A stretch of DNA of 64,000 nt from Symbiodinium kawagutii (GCA_009767595.1 VSDK01009627.1:132955-196954); one strand, 5' to 3'; shown: positions 8,689 to 18,580, counted from the stretch's first letter. Notes: generated by a model not told the origin, from the sequence alone. Numbers and translations: made by a program.

Positions 8689-11487
8689 ACCCCGGAGGAC
8701 TGGGCTCAGGATGAGTGCTGCCAAGTTGTGGACTATGGCTACCCTGAGCCGACAGATGAACCAGTCCTCCATGTACCGGGTGCAGCTGCACCCACTTGCA
8801 ATGCTATGAAATTATGGAATTCAATGACGAGATGGATCTTGGCCTCCTCGTCTACTTTTGCCATTTTTATGAAGTCCTTGCTCAGCACCCCGTTTTCGAT
8901 GAAGGAAAACACGACCCCGGTTTTGTGGCCTATGCCAGTACCTTATCCAGCAGTGTGGAAAGCCGAAGCTGACCCTTCAGTTCGGGATGCTGGTGACCGT
9001 TCACGAAAGAAAGCTGTGAACCTCATCGTGGCCTCCTTGAGCTGGCTTGAGATGAAGAAACCTCGAAGAGCTCCGCCCTCAGTTTGCCTTGGAGCTCCTC
9101 TGAGCCGTGAGCAGTGGCGAGTGGTGCACAGGTTTGAACGTGCACTAGAAGACGTTGCTGCTAGTGGCGATGTGGATGCCAAAGCTATGGGCCGCACTGC
9201 TGCAAAGGTGGAGGGTCTGGATGGAATGCTTCACGAGCTGGAAGAAGAGGCTCGTGAGCTTGGCGTCTCCTTCTATGAGCAGAAGTTCAAAGCACAGTTT
9301 TCGAGCAACACCAAGTCGATGTTGGCTCCTGGTCATCAGCTGTGCGATCCCGGCTTAGTCATTGGGAAGCTGAAGAAAGGCAGCCCTCCATTAGCGAAGC
9401 CTTTGGATGCAGACCGCCTCTCACTTCCCAAGGAACCTCCAAGCTTTGACCCATCGGGGTTGTTTAAAGAACCTCACCGAACTGTTTACCAGGATCCTGT
9501 TAGCAAAGCTATACCCCCCTCCGAAAGCATGAAGACTCCTCCAAAGGTTAGATTATATGCCAGTACCGACCAAGCTTGGAAGTTCCTTCACCTTTTGGAC
9601 AGCCGTCAACGCCTGCTGCTAGCACCTGCCGAAAAAGTTCGAGAAAGTCACTTGGCTGGGGCATTTGGATTGGTGAAGGACTTTCACAAAGATCGATTGA
9701 TCATTGATGCGCGTCCTGCCAATGAGTTGGAACATACATGGAACACTTGGACACGTACAATGGGATCAGTGCAAGCGTTTCTTCAACATGAAATCCCCCC
9801 TGGTCTGTGCATGTTTTTTTCTGGGACTGATCTCAAAGATTATTACTATGCTTTCAAGATCTCATCACGGAGAGCCTGTCGGAACGCCCTCAAGTTTGCC
9901 TTGACGCAGTCACAAGCAGCCAAGTTCCGATGCTATACAGAAGAGCTTAGCAGTAGCACTGTTTTATATCCCTGCTTATCCACGATGGCCATGGGTGATA
10001 ACAATGCTGTTGAACTAGGGCAATGCGCACACATCAACATTGGACTGCAAGTTGGAGCGATTCATCCTAGAGAACTTCTCAGCACACATGGTCGGGCCCC
10101 ACGTGGTTCACTATCTTGCGGTTTGATCATTGATGACATTATCTTTGCGGAACAGAGAGCTGCCCCTCCATCTTGCCATGACCCGTCGATTGCGGCGCAC
10201 CGTTTGGACTCCATGTGCCGTGAGTATGAACGGTTGGGCCTGAATGCCCATCCGTCCAAGACCTTTCGAGATGAAGAACATGTGGAGTTTTGGGGTGCTA
10301 GCATTGATGGGCAGACGGGCATTATTCGCCCCTCTCCGAAGAGATTGGTGCCACTGTTGAGTCTTACGGCTCGAGTGGCGCGATTGGGAGTGGCGACTTG
10401 CGGCTTGCTGGAGATTTTAGCAGGGTCATGGGTGTCTGTGTGCCAGTACAGACGTCGCACTATGTCTTTGGTGGATGCTATCTACCATGCTCAACGAGGG
10501 CGTGACCAAGAGGACATTGTGCAGTTGTCAAGCGAGCTCATTGACGAGCTTTGGCTGCTGGTGATCTTGGGACCGGTGATTTGCACCGACATGCGAGCCC
10601 AGAGCCTTGAGGAGATCTACTTGAGTGATGCTTCGGAAGATGCGCAAGCCACTGTGAGTGCCTATGTGGGAAAACTCTTTGCAAAGGAGCTGCAGAGGCA
10701 TTGTCTGACCAAGGGCAGTTGGAGCAAGCTTTTGAGCCCGTGGAAAGTGTGGCTCAAATCCCACGGCCAGCTTAGCGAGTCGGAAGAGTTGCCGGACGGG
10801 GTGCCTCTTGTATCCCATCCTCTATGGCTGCAGTTAGCAAGGTCCCTTCAGTTTCATCCCAAGCTGTTTTCAAAAGTGAAGCGTGGACGTCACATCAACA
10901 TCTTGGAACTTGAAGCTGTGTTGAAGCTAGAGAAAGAACTGGCAGGCCGAGGAGGGGATCTTCGCTACTTGCTGGGTGCTGATAGCCAGGTGACACTAGC
11001 TTGCTTGGTGAAGGGCCGCTCAAGCTCTCCCCATTTGAATGCGCTGCTCCAACGCAGCTTACCTCATTTGCTTGGAGGAGGCCTTTATGGAAACTATGGC
11101 TTCGTACCATCGTTGGCCAACGTCGCAGATGACCCCACTAGGAACCAAGAAATCCGAAGTCCAGCAGAAACCATTCCTTTGTGGTTGTCCTCCGCCCTTG
11201 CTGGTGACTTTGACAAGATGGATCGATGGCTGGAGATGCTTGGCTTTGATCCCCTTCGTGTAGCTGAGCTTCCGTTTGCAGATGAGAAAGCTGTCGATGC
11301 CCAACGGTTGAAAGGTGAGTTGATTCCAAAGCTCCGTGAAGTTCAGAAGCCGGATCGCCTAGCTCGTTTCGATCAGGCTGCGAAAGAGCAGCTTGCTAAT
11401 GACCAGAAAAGCTTTGCAAAGGAGCGTCTTTTTTGTACAGATGAATCCATTCAAGCTGAACCACCTCACATAACGTACAGATGCTAA
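8689..11487 (+). CDS. Reverse transcriptase and RNase H of the DIRS-type element
   Basis: The frame is open from 8134 to 11487; the part over gag is a shadow, so the start is set after the gag stop. RT motifs in order: RLIIDARPAN (about 9695), DLKDYYYAF at about 9829 (catalytic Asp, block A), MAMGDNNAVELGQ (block B), LIIDDIIFAE at about 10126 (the YxDD-type box reads IDD), and VEFWGASID. RNase H follows with YLSDASEDA (about 10618), INILELEAV and GADSQVTLACLVKGRSSS, then DDPTR. This RT-RH arrangement, without a protease or DDE integrase, is as in DIRS elements. Between 8758 and 8975 another frame looks more protein-like, so compensating frameshifts are possible there. The upstream region has helices around 9120-9290. 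Confidence 0.85.
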   Translation, partial: TPEDWAQDECCQVVDYGYPEPTDEPVLHVPGAAAPTCNAMKLWNSMTRWILASSSTFAIFMKSLLSTPFSMKENTTPVLWPMPVPYPAVWKAEADPSVRDAGDRSRKKAVNLIVASLSWLEMKKPRRAPPSVCLGAPLSREQWRVVHRFERALEDVAASGDVDAKAMGRTAAKVEGLDGMLHELEEEARELGVSFYEQKFKAQFSSNTKSMLAPGHQLCDPGLVIGKLKKGSPPLAKPLDADRLSLPKEPPSFDPSGLFKEPHRTVYQDPVSKAIPPSESMKTPPKVRLYASTDQAWKFLHLLDSRQRLLLAPAEKVRESHLAGAFGLVKDFHKDRLIIDARPANELEHTWNTWTRTMGSVQAFLQHEIPPGLCMFFSGTDLKDYYYAFKISSRRACRNALKFALTQSQAAKFRCYTEELSSSTVLYPCLSTMAMGDNNAVELGQCAHINIGLQVGAIHPRELLSTHGRAPRGSLSCGLIIDDIIFAEQRAAPPSCHDPSIAAHRLDSMCREYERLGLNAHPSKTFRDEEHVEFWGASIDGQTGIIRPSPKRLVPLLSLTARVARLGVATCGLLEILAGSWVSVCQYRRRTMSLVDAIYHAQRGRDQEDIVQLSSELIDELWLLVILGPVICTDMRAQSLEEIYLSDASEDAQATVSAYVGKLFAKELQRHCLTKGSWSKLLSPWKVWLKSHGQLSESEELPDGVPLVSHPLWLQLARSLQFHPKLFSKVKRGRHINILELEAVLKLEKELAGRGGDLRYLLGADSQVTLACLVKGRSSSPHLNALLQRSLPHLLGGGLYGNYGFVPSLANVADDPTRNQEIRSPAETIPLWLSSALAGDFDKMDRWLEMLGFDPLRVAELPFADEKAVDAQRLKGELIPKLREVQKPDRLARFDQAAKEQLANDQKSFAKERLFCTDESIQAEPPHITYRC

Positions 11488-11491
11488 TGTA

Positions 11492-13690
11492 ATGGTTCAT
11501 GCTAATGGTTCTGATGCTTTGGTGCCGTGTACAGATGGTAGCCATGTAGGTTTTTTACCCGGTGATGTCGGATTTTGTCCGTCCATGTCAGCAGTTTCAC
11601 ACCCTGTTGCAGAAAGGCAAGAGGAAGCCGAACAAAATGGGGCAAAAGAGCCTGAGAGCCAAACCAAGAAGTTCAACAAGAGGCCAAAAAGAAACTCACG
11701 GAAGAAGGCCCTTCAAGTGACTAATCGCTGTTGTTTCTCAGGGAGCGCCCCCTCCCTTAGGAAGGAGGCAGGAAGGAGAGGAGATACTTGCCCCTTAGGG
11801 CATCCTGGGCGCGGCCGCGCCTCTGCCATGGTTGGGAGCCGACTGGAGAACGATGCTGCGCCATTGCTGAGTGTGGACGCAGCGAGAGCCCTTGCAAAGT
11901 TCCCAGCTGTGCAGTTCTTTGCGCCAGGCGGGAAACGAGCAAAAGCAGGTTTTGTTCCAACTCGCAAAGGGGTGTTGGACCTTTATAGTGGAGCTGCTGG
12001 TGTCGCTAAGTACATAGCTAGACGGTATGGGGTTTGGGTTTTGACCTTTGACTACGATCATGGACCTCATCAAGATCTTTTACATGGCGATTTACAAGCT
12101 TTGATACTAGCTGCATTGAAAGCAGACTGTTTCCTTGGCCTGGGTGCTGCGCCGGATTGCAGCAGCTTTTCACGAGCTGTGACTCCAGCGGTGCGCAGCG
12201 CTGAGTGGCCGTTTGGGAAGCCCAACATTTCTGCGAAGATGGCTGTGAAGGTAGCTATAGGCAATCGACATGCTGCATTCATGCTTTCTGTTCTTCAACT
12301 ATGCGAGGCTATGGATATCCCTTACTGGTGTGAGAACCCCGATGGCAGTTTTCTATGGTTGCTTCCTGGTTGGATTAGAGCGGGTATTGGTAGCTGTTCA
12401 CGATCTTATCGGTTGGACCAATGTATATATTCTACTCCATGGCGAAAGAGGACACGCATTGCTACGAATACTAGTTTGAAGAATCTCCGTCTTCTCTGCC
12501 GAGGAGGCCATAGTCATGTAGTGCTCAGAGGCCGGAGCCAACACCATGGAAAGTGTTGGACAAGAGTTGCTCAGGTGTATCCTTTTCGGATGTGCAAGGA
12601 CTTGGGTGATGCTCTAGCTGCTGCAGCAGGACTACAACCTGACCGTGTTCGGTTAGATGTAGCTGGTTGCAGTCGTTGTGGGCATCTCAGAACGGGCGAG
12701 GCCGATCATCCTGGACCTGCTCGGGGACGTTTTGATGGCCCTAGGGATCCGCAACAACTTCAGGATGTAAGGCTAGTTGAACCTCAGACTGCAAAACGCC
12801 AAGACAAGATGCTCGACGAACTGCATGTTTGGTTGTCTGCCCGGTTGAGTGAAACCACCATACAGCAGCTGTACCTTTGTCCAGAACTCGCCATAAGTGT
12901 TTTGCGCAGTTATGGTTTACACCTTTTTGCAACTGGCCGAAAGCTCTACGAACTTCGATATACTCTTATAGGTCTACAACATGAGTTTCCACATTGGCGA
13001 CCTTACATGTCACCCTTGTGGGCTTTGGTTTCAAAATGGGAAGTTCTTCAGCCCCTCCAACATCGTATGCCTTTGCCAGAGATTTTATTCAAAGCCTTGT
13101 TTGTCCTGGGTGCATTGAAGGGTTGGACTCGATGGGCCGGCACTTTGCTTTTGGGCTATGAAGGCATTGCTCGAATAGGAGAAGTGTTAGCGGCTACACG
13201 AGCCGACCTCTTGTTGCCTGCAGATCTTTGCGAGGCTGGGGCTCCATTTGCTTTCTTGAAGGTCCGATCTCCGAAGACTCGGTATCGTGGTCGAGGTCGA
13301 GTTCAGCATTTGAAAGTCAAAGCCCCGGATGCAATTGCCTTCCTGGAAAAAGCTTTCTTCAGGCTTGATCCAGCTTTGCAACTCTTCCCTCGTTCAGCAG
13401 TGGTTTTTCGACGGAAGTGGGATCAGTTACTTGATCTTCTGCAGGTACCTAAGTTGCTGCGCCCTACACCTGCTAGTGTACGAGGCGGTGGAGCAATCCT
13501 GGCATATAGACGAGGTGAACCAATAAGTGATATCCTTTGGAGGATGCGATTGACTTCCCAGCAGACCTTGTCATCCTATCTGCAAGGACTTGCTGCTGAT
13601 TCTGTGGTGTCACGGATGCCGCCGAAAGTGCGCATCCGCATCCTGCATGTTGCCTCTTTGTTTCCGACCATCCTGCAGTCCCTGGGCTGA
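11492..13690 (+). CDS. Fused cytosine-methyltransferase-like and tyrosine recombinase ORF
   Basis: 732 residues, starting four bases after the RT stop. Basic N-terminal part (1-150). Methyltransferase-like domain at about 160-385: LDLYSGAAGVAKYIARRYG (SAM-binding loop), APDCSSFSRA (position of the catalytic PC loop, here DC), ENPDGSFLW (ENV-like motif) and TPWRKRTRIATN. A degenerate GEADHPGP follows at about 402-409. Tyrosine recombinase at about 540-730: Arg in ARIGEVLA (about 561), Arg in SVRGGGA (about 664; the usual His is replaced), a Trp/Arg box ILWRMR (about 681) and the nucleophile Tyr696 in SSYLQ. Known: DIRS/PAT elements carry an adenine-type methyltransferase next to the RT; here the motifs look cytosine-type and sit in the recombinase ORF. 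Probable role: integration of the circular DNA copy. Methyltransferase activity is unproven. Confidence 0.8.
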   Translation: MVHANGSDALVPCTDGSHVGFLPGDVGFCPSMSAVSHPVAERQEEAEQNGAKEPESQTKKFNKRPKRNSRKKALQVTNRCCFSGSAPSLRKEAGRRGDTCPLGHPGRGRASAMVGSRLENDAAPLLSVDAARALAKFPAVQFFAPGGKRAKAGFVPTRKGVLDLYSGAAGVAKYIARRYGVWVLTFDYDHGPHQDLLHGDLQALILAALKADCFLGLGAAPDCSSFSRAVTPAVRSAEWPFGKPNISAKMAVKVAIGNRHAAFMLSVLQLCEAMDIPYWCENPDGSFLWLLPGWIRAGIGSCSRSYRLDQCIYSTPWRKRTRIATNTSLKNLRLLCRGGHSHVVLRGRSQHHGKCWTRVAQVYPFRMCKDLGDALAAAAGLQPDRVRLDVAGCSRCGHLRTGEADHPGPARGRFDGPRDPQQLQDVRLVEPQTAKRQDKMLDELHVWLSARLSETTIQQLYLCPELAISVLRSYGLHLFATGRKLYELRYTLIGLQHEFPHWRPYMSPLWALVSKWEVLQPLQHRMPLPEILFKALFVLGALKGWTRWAGTLLLGYEGIARIGEVLAATRADLLLPADLCEAGAPFAFLKVRSPKTRYRGRGRVQHLKVKAPDAIAFLEKAFFRLDPALQLFPRSAVVFRRKWDQLLDLLQVPKLLRPTPASVRGGGAILAYRRGEPISDILWRMRLTSQQTLSSYLQGLAADSVVSRMPPKVRIRILHVASLFPTILQSLG

Positions 13691-13741
13691 CGCCAATGAT
13701 GTACCAGCTCGTACCTTCGGGGACGGCCTGCTCTAAGACTG

Positions 13742-13909
13742 GATATGCTGGCCACCTATGGACTCTACTTTCACTGCTACCATATCGCTCCGTGGTTTCG
13801 ATGTGGTGGAGACGCAGATGGAAGGTCCTTTGTAGCTGTCCAGCCTCGAACAATCCAAGACTTTTGCAAGCTGAGCAGGAAAAGATGGGAGCGGTGCCAA
13901 CACATGCAT
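13742..13909 (+). repeat. Split direct repeat B1
   Basis: 168 bp, identical to B2 at 13964-14131 by base-by-base reading. It starts 52 bases after the recombinase stop codon. Confidence 0.85.
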
Positions 13910-13922
13910 GATCCTATCATGC
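13906..13922. other. Palindromic B1/A2 junction, candidate recombination site
   Basis: GCATGATCCTATCATGC: two perfect 7-bp inverted arms around a 3-bp spacer, exactly at the B1/A2 boundary. In split-repeat elements this junction mirrors the joined ends of the circular intermediate, and tyrosine recombinases bind such paired inverted arms. The role is inferred. Confidence 0.55.
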
Positions 13923-13946
13923 ATTTGGGCCCCGCAGTTTTTGGGG
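13908..13946 (+). repeat. Split direct repeat A2
   Basis: 39 bp matching A1 (6147-6185) with one mismatch. It lies between B1 and B2. The following 17 bp to 13963 do not match the sequence after A1. Confidence 0.8.
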
Positions 13947-13963
13947 CCCACCCAGCCCATCCC

Positions 13964-14131
13964 GATATGCTGGCCACCTATGGACTCTACTTTCACTGCT
14001 ACCATATCGCTCCGTGGTTTCGATGTGGTGGAGACGCAGATGGAAGGTCCTTTGTAGCTGTCCAGCCTCGAACAATCCAAGACTTTTGCAAGCTGAGCAG
14101 GAAAAGATGGGAGCGGTGCCAACACATGCAT
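13964..14131 (+). repeat. Split direct repeat B2 (right end of the retrotransposon)
   Basis: Identical to B1 over 168 bp. Similarity ends at 14131, which sets the right border of the element. A long frame running through B1-A2-B2 is a by-product of the duplication. Confidence 0.85.
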
Positions 14132-14154
14132 AATCATGCTTAATGGTGGTCGTA

Positions 14155-14270
14155 TGGCGGTGTCTCAAAACAGGAGACCCCAAAAATGGTTGGTTTATTA
14201 ATGTTATTGATTTAGGTGGCTGATTTGGGACGATTTGGGGGGTACCCCTATTTCGAGGAACACCCAAATG
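14155..14270. repeat. MITE-like foldback repeat, copy 2
   Basis: Arms of about 35 bp: the left arm has GGTGTCTCAAAACAGGAGAC; the right arm, on the opposite strand, GGGTGTTCCTCGAAATAGGG. It lies 24 bp outside the right border of the retrotransposon. Confidence 0.55.
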
Positions 14271-14374
14271 GGATGGTACTTTGCTATGGCGCCAGGTGAA
14301 CCAACCGCAACCGTTCACAAATGCCTTGCTGGTGCTTGTTCAATCGCTTTTCACAAGCCGCAAGCCATTTGCTT

Positions 14375-14455
14375 CGGTTCTCAAAATGGATGGCTTATGG
14401 CTGTAAACAACTAACATTGGATGATATGAAGGTACCCTTATTTTGAGAGCCACCA
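14375..14455. repeat. MITE-like foldback repeat, copy 3
   Basis: Shorter copy: left arm CGGTTCTCAAAATGG, right arm (opposite strand) GGTGGCTCTCAAAATAAGGG. Same consensus as the copies at 1431 and 14155. Confidence 0.5.
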
Positions 14456-14789
14456 TTTCACCAAAGGGAAGCCCTTTCTGGAGTTGGCAGTTTTGTGGCC
14501 AAAAAGCATGGCCACCGAGGATTTTCCTGCGAAATCATCATAGTGACGAGCTGCGCTCATTCCCTGTAAATCACAGTTCTTTGCTGCATGTCATGTCTCA
14601 CACCTGGTGTTGCCTTCCACGACGCCAGGAAAGTGCTGAGTCTGCCAATGTGAGGAAGCCCAGTCGGACTTTTTGATGGTTTACCTGAGTTTACCAAAAA
14701 GTTTACTTGTAAAAATCCATCATTTTGACCTGAGTTTACCATGGATTAGCTGTAAAAAATGCTTCTTTTTTGCCTTGATGAAGGCCCAG

Positions 14790-14873
14790 ATCGTATCTGC
14801 TGAACGGCGGGCAGGTGACCCACAGCATCAACAGCTTGGCCACGCGTTTGGACACCTTGCAGGAGAGTTCGGT
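14790..14873 (+). CDS. Exon of plus-strand host gene, fourth helix unit
   Basis: Acceptor AAGGCCCAG; the first base completes the codon left open by the exon ending at 6052. Helix core SINSLATRLDTLQ preceded by VTH, much like the start of the exon at 4604 (VTR). The donor may be GTGGAG at 14874, in phase 0, or a second in-phase GTGGCC near 14936. The frame stays open to 14945. Confidence 0.45.
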
Positions 14874-15199
14874 GGAGCAGCCGGGGTATCCCTGGGGAGC
14901 CAAGGGGGAGAGCCCGGGGTATCGCTACCAGGGAGGAGTGGCCTAGCCAAATGATCAATGGAAGTACAAAAGACAGAATAGATAACCATTCTGCTTACTG
15001 AATTTCATCACTTTCTGCTACTGGGTAAATAGATTAGGGGATCAATTTTTCCTGATCACGTTCAGTCAAAAATGATTTGCTGAGTGAATTCTGACATATT
15101 TAGACTAATTCTTCACATATAGACCGCACAAGGCAGTGGAGGAAATTTCCAATCAAGAGAGGGTTGATTGAGATGAGGTGAGTGTGTGCATGATCGTTG

Positions 15200-15275
15200 A
15201 TGATGTGATGTTGTTGGTGATGGTGGTGGTGGTGATGATGATGATGATGATGCTGATGATGATGATTATGATGCA
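15200..15275. repeat. (GATGGT/GATGAT)n microsatellite
   Basis: Imperfect triplet repeat. The poly-His frame on the minus strand is an artefact of it. Confidence 0.85.
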
Positions 15276-16044
15276 GCTGATGATGAGGTAATGATTTTGC
15301 CCCATTGTCTTGGAACATCTAAAGGTGTCGTGAGCCCTTTCAGTTTTTGACAAGTTCGACTTGCAAATGTGCTTATCGCCGCCGCAGTGTGCAATTTTTA
15401 CGCGGCGTTTTCGCAACTATGGACGGCACTCCGGCGTTTCCTACCAGTCGCGCGCACCTCTTTCATTTTCTCTCTGATTTGACTGACTGGCCTTTGCCAC
15501 TTTCCATCAGTCGGACGCTTGACTTTCAAATTTATGGCCACTATTTTTTACTATTGGTCGTTCATAAATGCTGAACTATCTTTGATCATTGCTAAATTGC
15601 CTTTTTTCACAGATTCTTGACCATGACCAACCACCAATGTCCGCATTCAACCTTTGACTGGAAGCCATCATTGAACATTATTGACCATTGTTAACCAACA
15701 ACAAAAAGCCACGTTGTCAAATCTCTATCATCATTAAACATTGGCATCCATCAGATGACTTCAATCACAATTAGGCATGACCCATATCAATCACCCATGA
15801 ATTGCAAACCATCAATATCTATCAGCCAGTATTATTTGGCAATGATTGACAATCATGAACAATCGCTATTCATCATATGCCATCATTAACCGGTACTAAC
15901 CGCAATTGCTGGTATCAACTATCATTAGGGGTTCATGACTCATTGGCGATGAGTCCGTGCTGTTCAATAATCATCAACCACTATGAGCCAGGAATCACGC
16001 AACTAACGTCCCATCCATGGCCTGTAGCCCCCACGGCCATCCAG

Positions 16045-16239
16045 GAGGGATCGGTGGAAGTCGCGAACGTAAGGGGAGCTCAGAGAAGCTCAGGGACGTT
16101 CAGGGGCCACAGTGAGCACCGGTTGCCGCACCTTTCCGTAGCCGGGAATGAGGCCCTGGCTTGGGACGGTCCAACAGCCCAGGCTGCCGCGGGCTTCAGC
16201 AAGATTGAGAACTTGACGGAGAAGATGGAGGACTTGAAG
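16045..16239 (+). CDS. Exon of plus-strand host gene, fifth helix unit
   Basis: Acceptor GGCCATCCAG, donor GTGCGA, both in phase 0. A 45-residue polar linker rich in Gly, Ser and Ala leads to the helix core KIENLTEKMEDLK. It joins in frame to the next exon at 17183. Confidence 0.5.
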
Positions 16240-17182
16240 GTGCGAAGCGGTGCGAAGCGTTGCAAAGCCGCATCCAACGCCTCCATCGCTTGGACACTGA
16301 CTCAGATGAGTTGGGTTGGTGCCATTGGGTTGCTGTTGGGTGCTGTTATGTGCTGTTATGCTGATCTCTTTCCGTCAGGATGACGCAAAGAACGTGGAGG
16401 TGCGCGGCAGCTCATGACGATGTAGATTGACCATGGTTGACCGTCATGAAAAACAGTAGCCCCAGCATGCCACAAATTGAGTTTTAGTTTTGAAAGCCGC
16501 TCATGGTCGCAATATTTCCATGGGCCATCGGGCATTATTATTGAAGAAATGCACCCCTCTCGAGCCACGGAAGACGGCGGAAGCTTCGCGGAAGGAGTTT
16601 TTTCGCGGAAACAAGTTCAAAGTTCCATCAAACCTGGCACTTGAACCCTGACCAGAACCAAAACTGCGCTCACACACTGCGAAAGGTTTGGCGCAAGGAC
16701 TGAATAATGCCGTTCTGTTCAGAGAAAAAATGCAACTCACTTGCTGTTAACCACCACTAGCCAAGCTATGGACATCTATCAACTGATTCACTGCTTGGTC
16801 CCCAAATTATTGGCCTAGCTATTAACATCAACCATAGAGAACCAACATGAACCTGTAGCTTTGAATCAGCATTCACTAAGCTATTACCCATCCTTAGTCA
16901 AGCAGTTATTGGTTGGCAACAACTAGAAAACATCTATACTGTATTATGAAGACTATGAAGAGCCGTTGCTACTAACTAATGACATTTTATTACATCTAAT
17001 CGCTATGTTCAACCAATATCATATGTTAAAACGTGGTAAATTCAGAAGAATAACATCGATTTTGACATCAATTCTATTGGTTATACTTTGTCCATTTTAT
17101 TGGTTATGTTATTGGTAATGTTTTTCAATACAGATAACAGTAACCATTTTGACATCGATGGACTTTCATTTTTTGCCGTGAG

Positions 17183-17245
17183 GTCGGGCATGATCTCAGT
17201 CGATTGGCGAAGACCTTGGAACACATGGATCGGCACCCGCCCGGG
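17183..17245 (+). CDS. Exon of plus-strand host gene, sixth helix unit
   Basis: Acceptor GCCGTGAG and phase 0 at both ends. Helix core DLSRLAKTLEHM preceded by VGH, resembling the exon at 4604. The donor is GTCACC at 17246; an alternative GC donor lies 13 bases downstream. Confidence 0.45.
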
Positions 17246-18580
17246 GTCACCTCGCAGGCGACGATGTGACTGGAGGAAGGGTTAACTGTAGTTGGTGAGT
17301 TGATAGCTTAAAACATCTTCAAACATTGGCCAATGGTTCAGTAGTGCTTTTTTTTATAGTTTACAACTTTAAGGCTACACCATGTAAAGAAGCAAAGGTT
17401 AACTATGGTTGGTGAATTCGCAGGTTAAACATGGCCTTTGATCTTTGAATGATAAAACAACCAACTCGTTGTGTTTTATAGTTGTTGAAGTTGTCACATG
17501 AGGGGCTATCGTGATTAATGGGGGATCGCCATCAAAAATCCGGTTCAAACAACTGCTAGTTGGATGTTGCAAAAAATTGTCTATTTTTCCGAATATTTGG
17601 AATGGTTGCTTGGTTTACTGGTACTTTTGGGATGGCTTAAACTGCCTAATGTGGTTTGCGCTCGCTTCATTTGTTAGGCGACGCTCCGACACCAGGAAAA
17701 GGGACAAGTTAATGATGGCTAGTGGTGGTTATAAGAGTTCTTGGGCATGGGCAATGAATGTTCATGATATTTAAGGATGGTTAAGAGCCGTGGTTAATGA
17801 TCATCGCTGATGGTCGATCATTGTCAATTCTGGTGGCGGCTTGTGATGGTTGGTGAAGCATGGTCAATGACTACAGTAACAATTGTTGAAAGATGATTAC
17901 TAATCATTGTGAATTTGTGGTCAGTGTAACGGTTCAGTGCTACAATGTGAGATCCAGAATGACAAACCAACTATTTGTCGATGAAAACACCTGCTATTCA
18001 TGGTACACTTCGGGGGGTGGTTTGTTATTAGAGATTTGTCATTATAAAGGGAAGCTACACCACATAAATGTATGAAGCTACTCGTTTGCATCGAGCCTCC
18101 CTTGGGACTTCACAATAGATTATCAGTTCTCAGTAGCAGTGCCCTCACAGCAAGGGTGTGCAGCCTTCTCAGCAGCCGAGGGTTTTGATGGAATGGAGAC
18201 CCTTTTCCCGTGTACAATGGTTCTTTCATCATACTTTCCGTGCAAATATGGTAACAAGCCGAAACAGCACAACTTGGAATTTAGACCATGCCAGCTTTGG
18301 CATTGTATGAACAGGGGTTTGTATTGTACAACTTGCCCTAAGATCTCCAAAGTACACCTTTTTGTTCTCAGATCCTTCTACAGAACATCATTTCTTCAAC
18401 ATTATATGCATGATGATGTTAACCATAACCAGGTGTAGAAGATTCTCTTAAAAGCCAGCCACCATTATATGCCCTTGAATTATCAGCCACTTGGTGGCTT
18501 TTGAGCATCAAGGGAGCCATGTTGGTTCATGGCACCGGCGAACCTTCTGGGGTGCAGAAGTCGCGGTTCGAACCGGCCAG

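Larger units (their letters stand above)
6147..14131 (+). mobile_element. DIRS/PAT-type tyrosine-recombinase retrotransposon
   Basis: Nearly complete 8.0-kb element. Seen directly: a chain of overlapping plus-strand ORFs (6194-13690) encoding a membrane ORF, gag-like proteins, reverse transcriptase plus RNase H, and a methyltransferase-like plus tyrosine-recombinase ORF. The termini form split direct repeats: A1 at the left end; B1, A2 and B2 in a row at the right end. B1 and B2 are identical over 168 bp. Known of the family: PAT- and Ngaro-type elements have A1-body-B1-A2-B2 termini and integrate through a circular intermediate without target duplication. Inference: insertion is recent, because B1 equals B2 and most ORFs are long. 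Oddities are two or three frame breaks within the gag-pol part. The left and right ends fall inside an intron of the plus-strand host gene. Confidence 0.85.

Noticed and set aside
13745..14143. 132-134-residue ORFs on both strands
   Set aside because: They run through the B1-A2-B2 terminal repeats and repeat the same peptide twice; not a gene.
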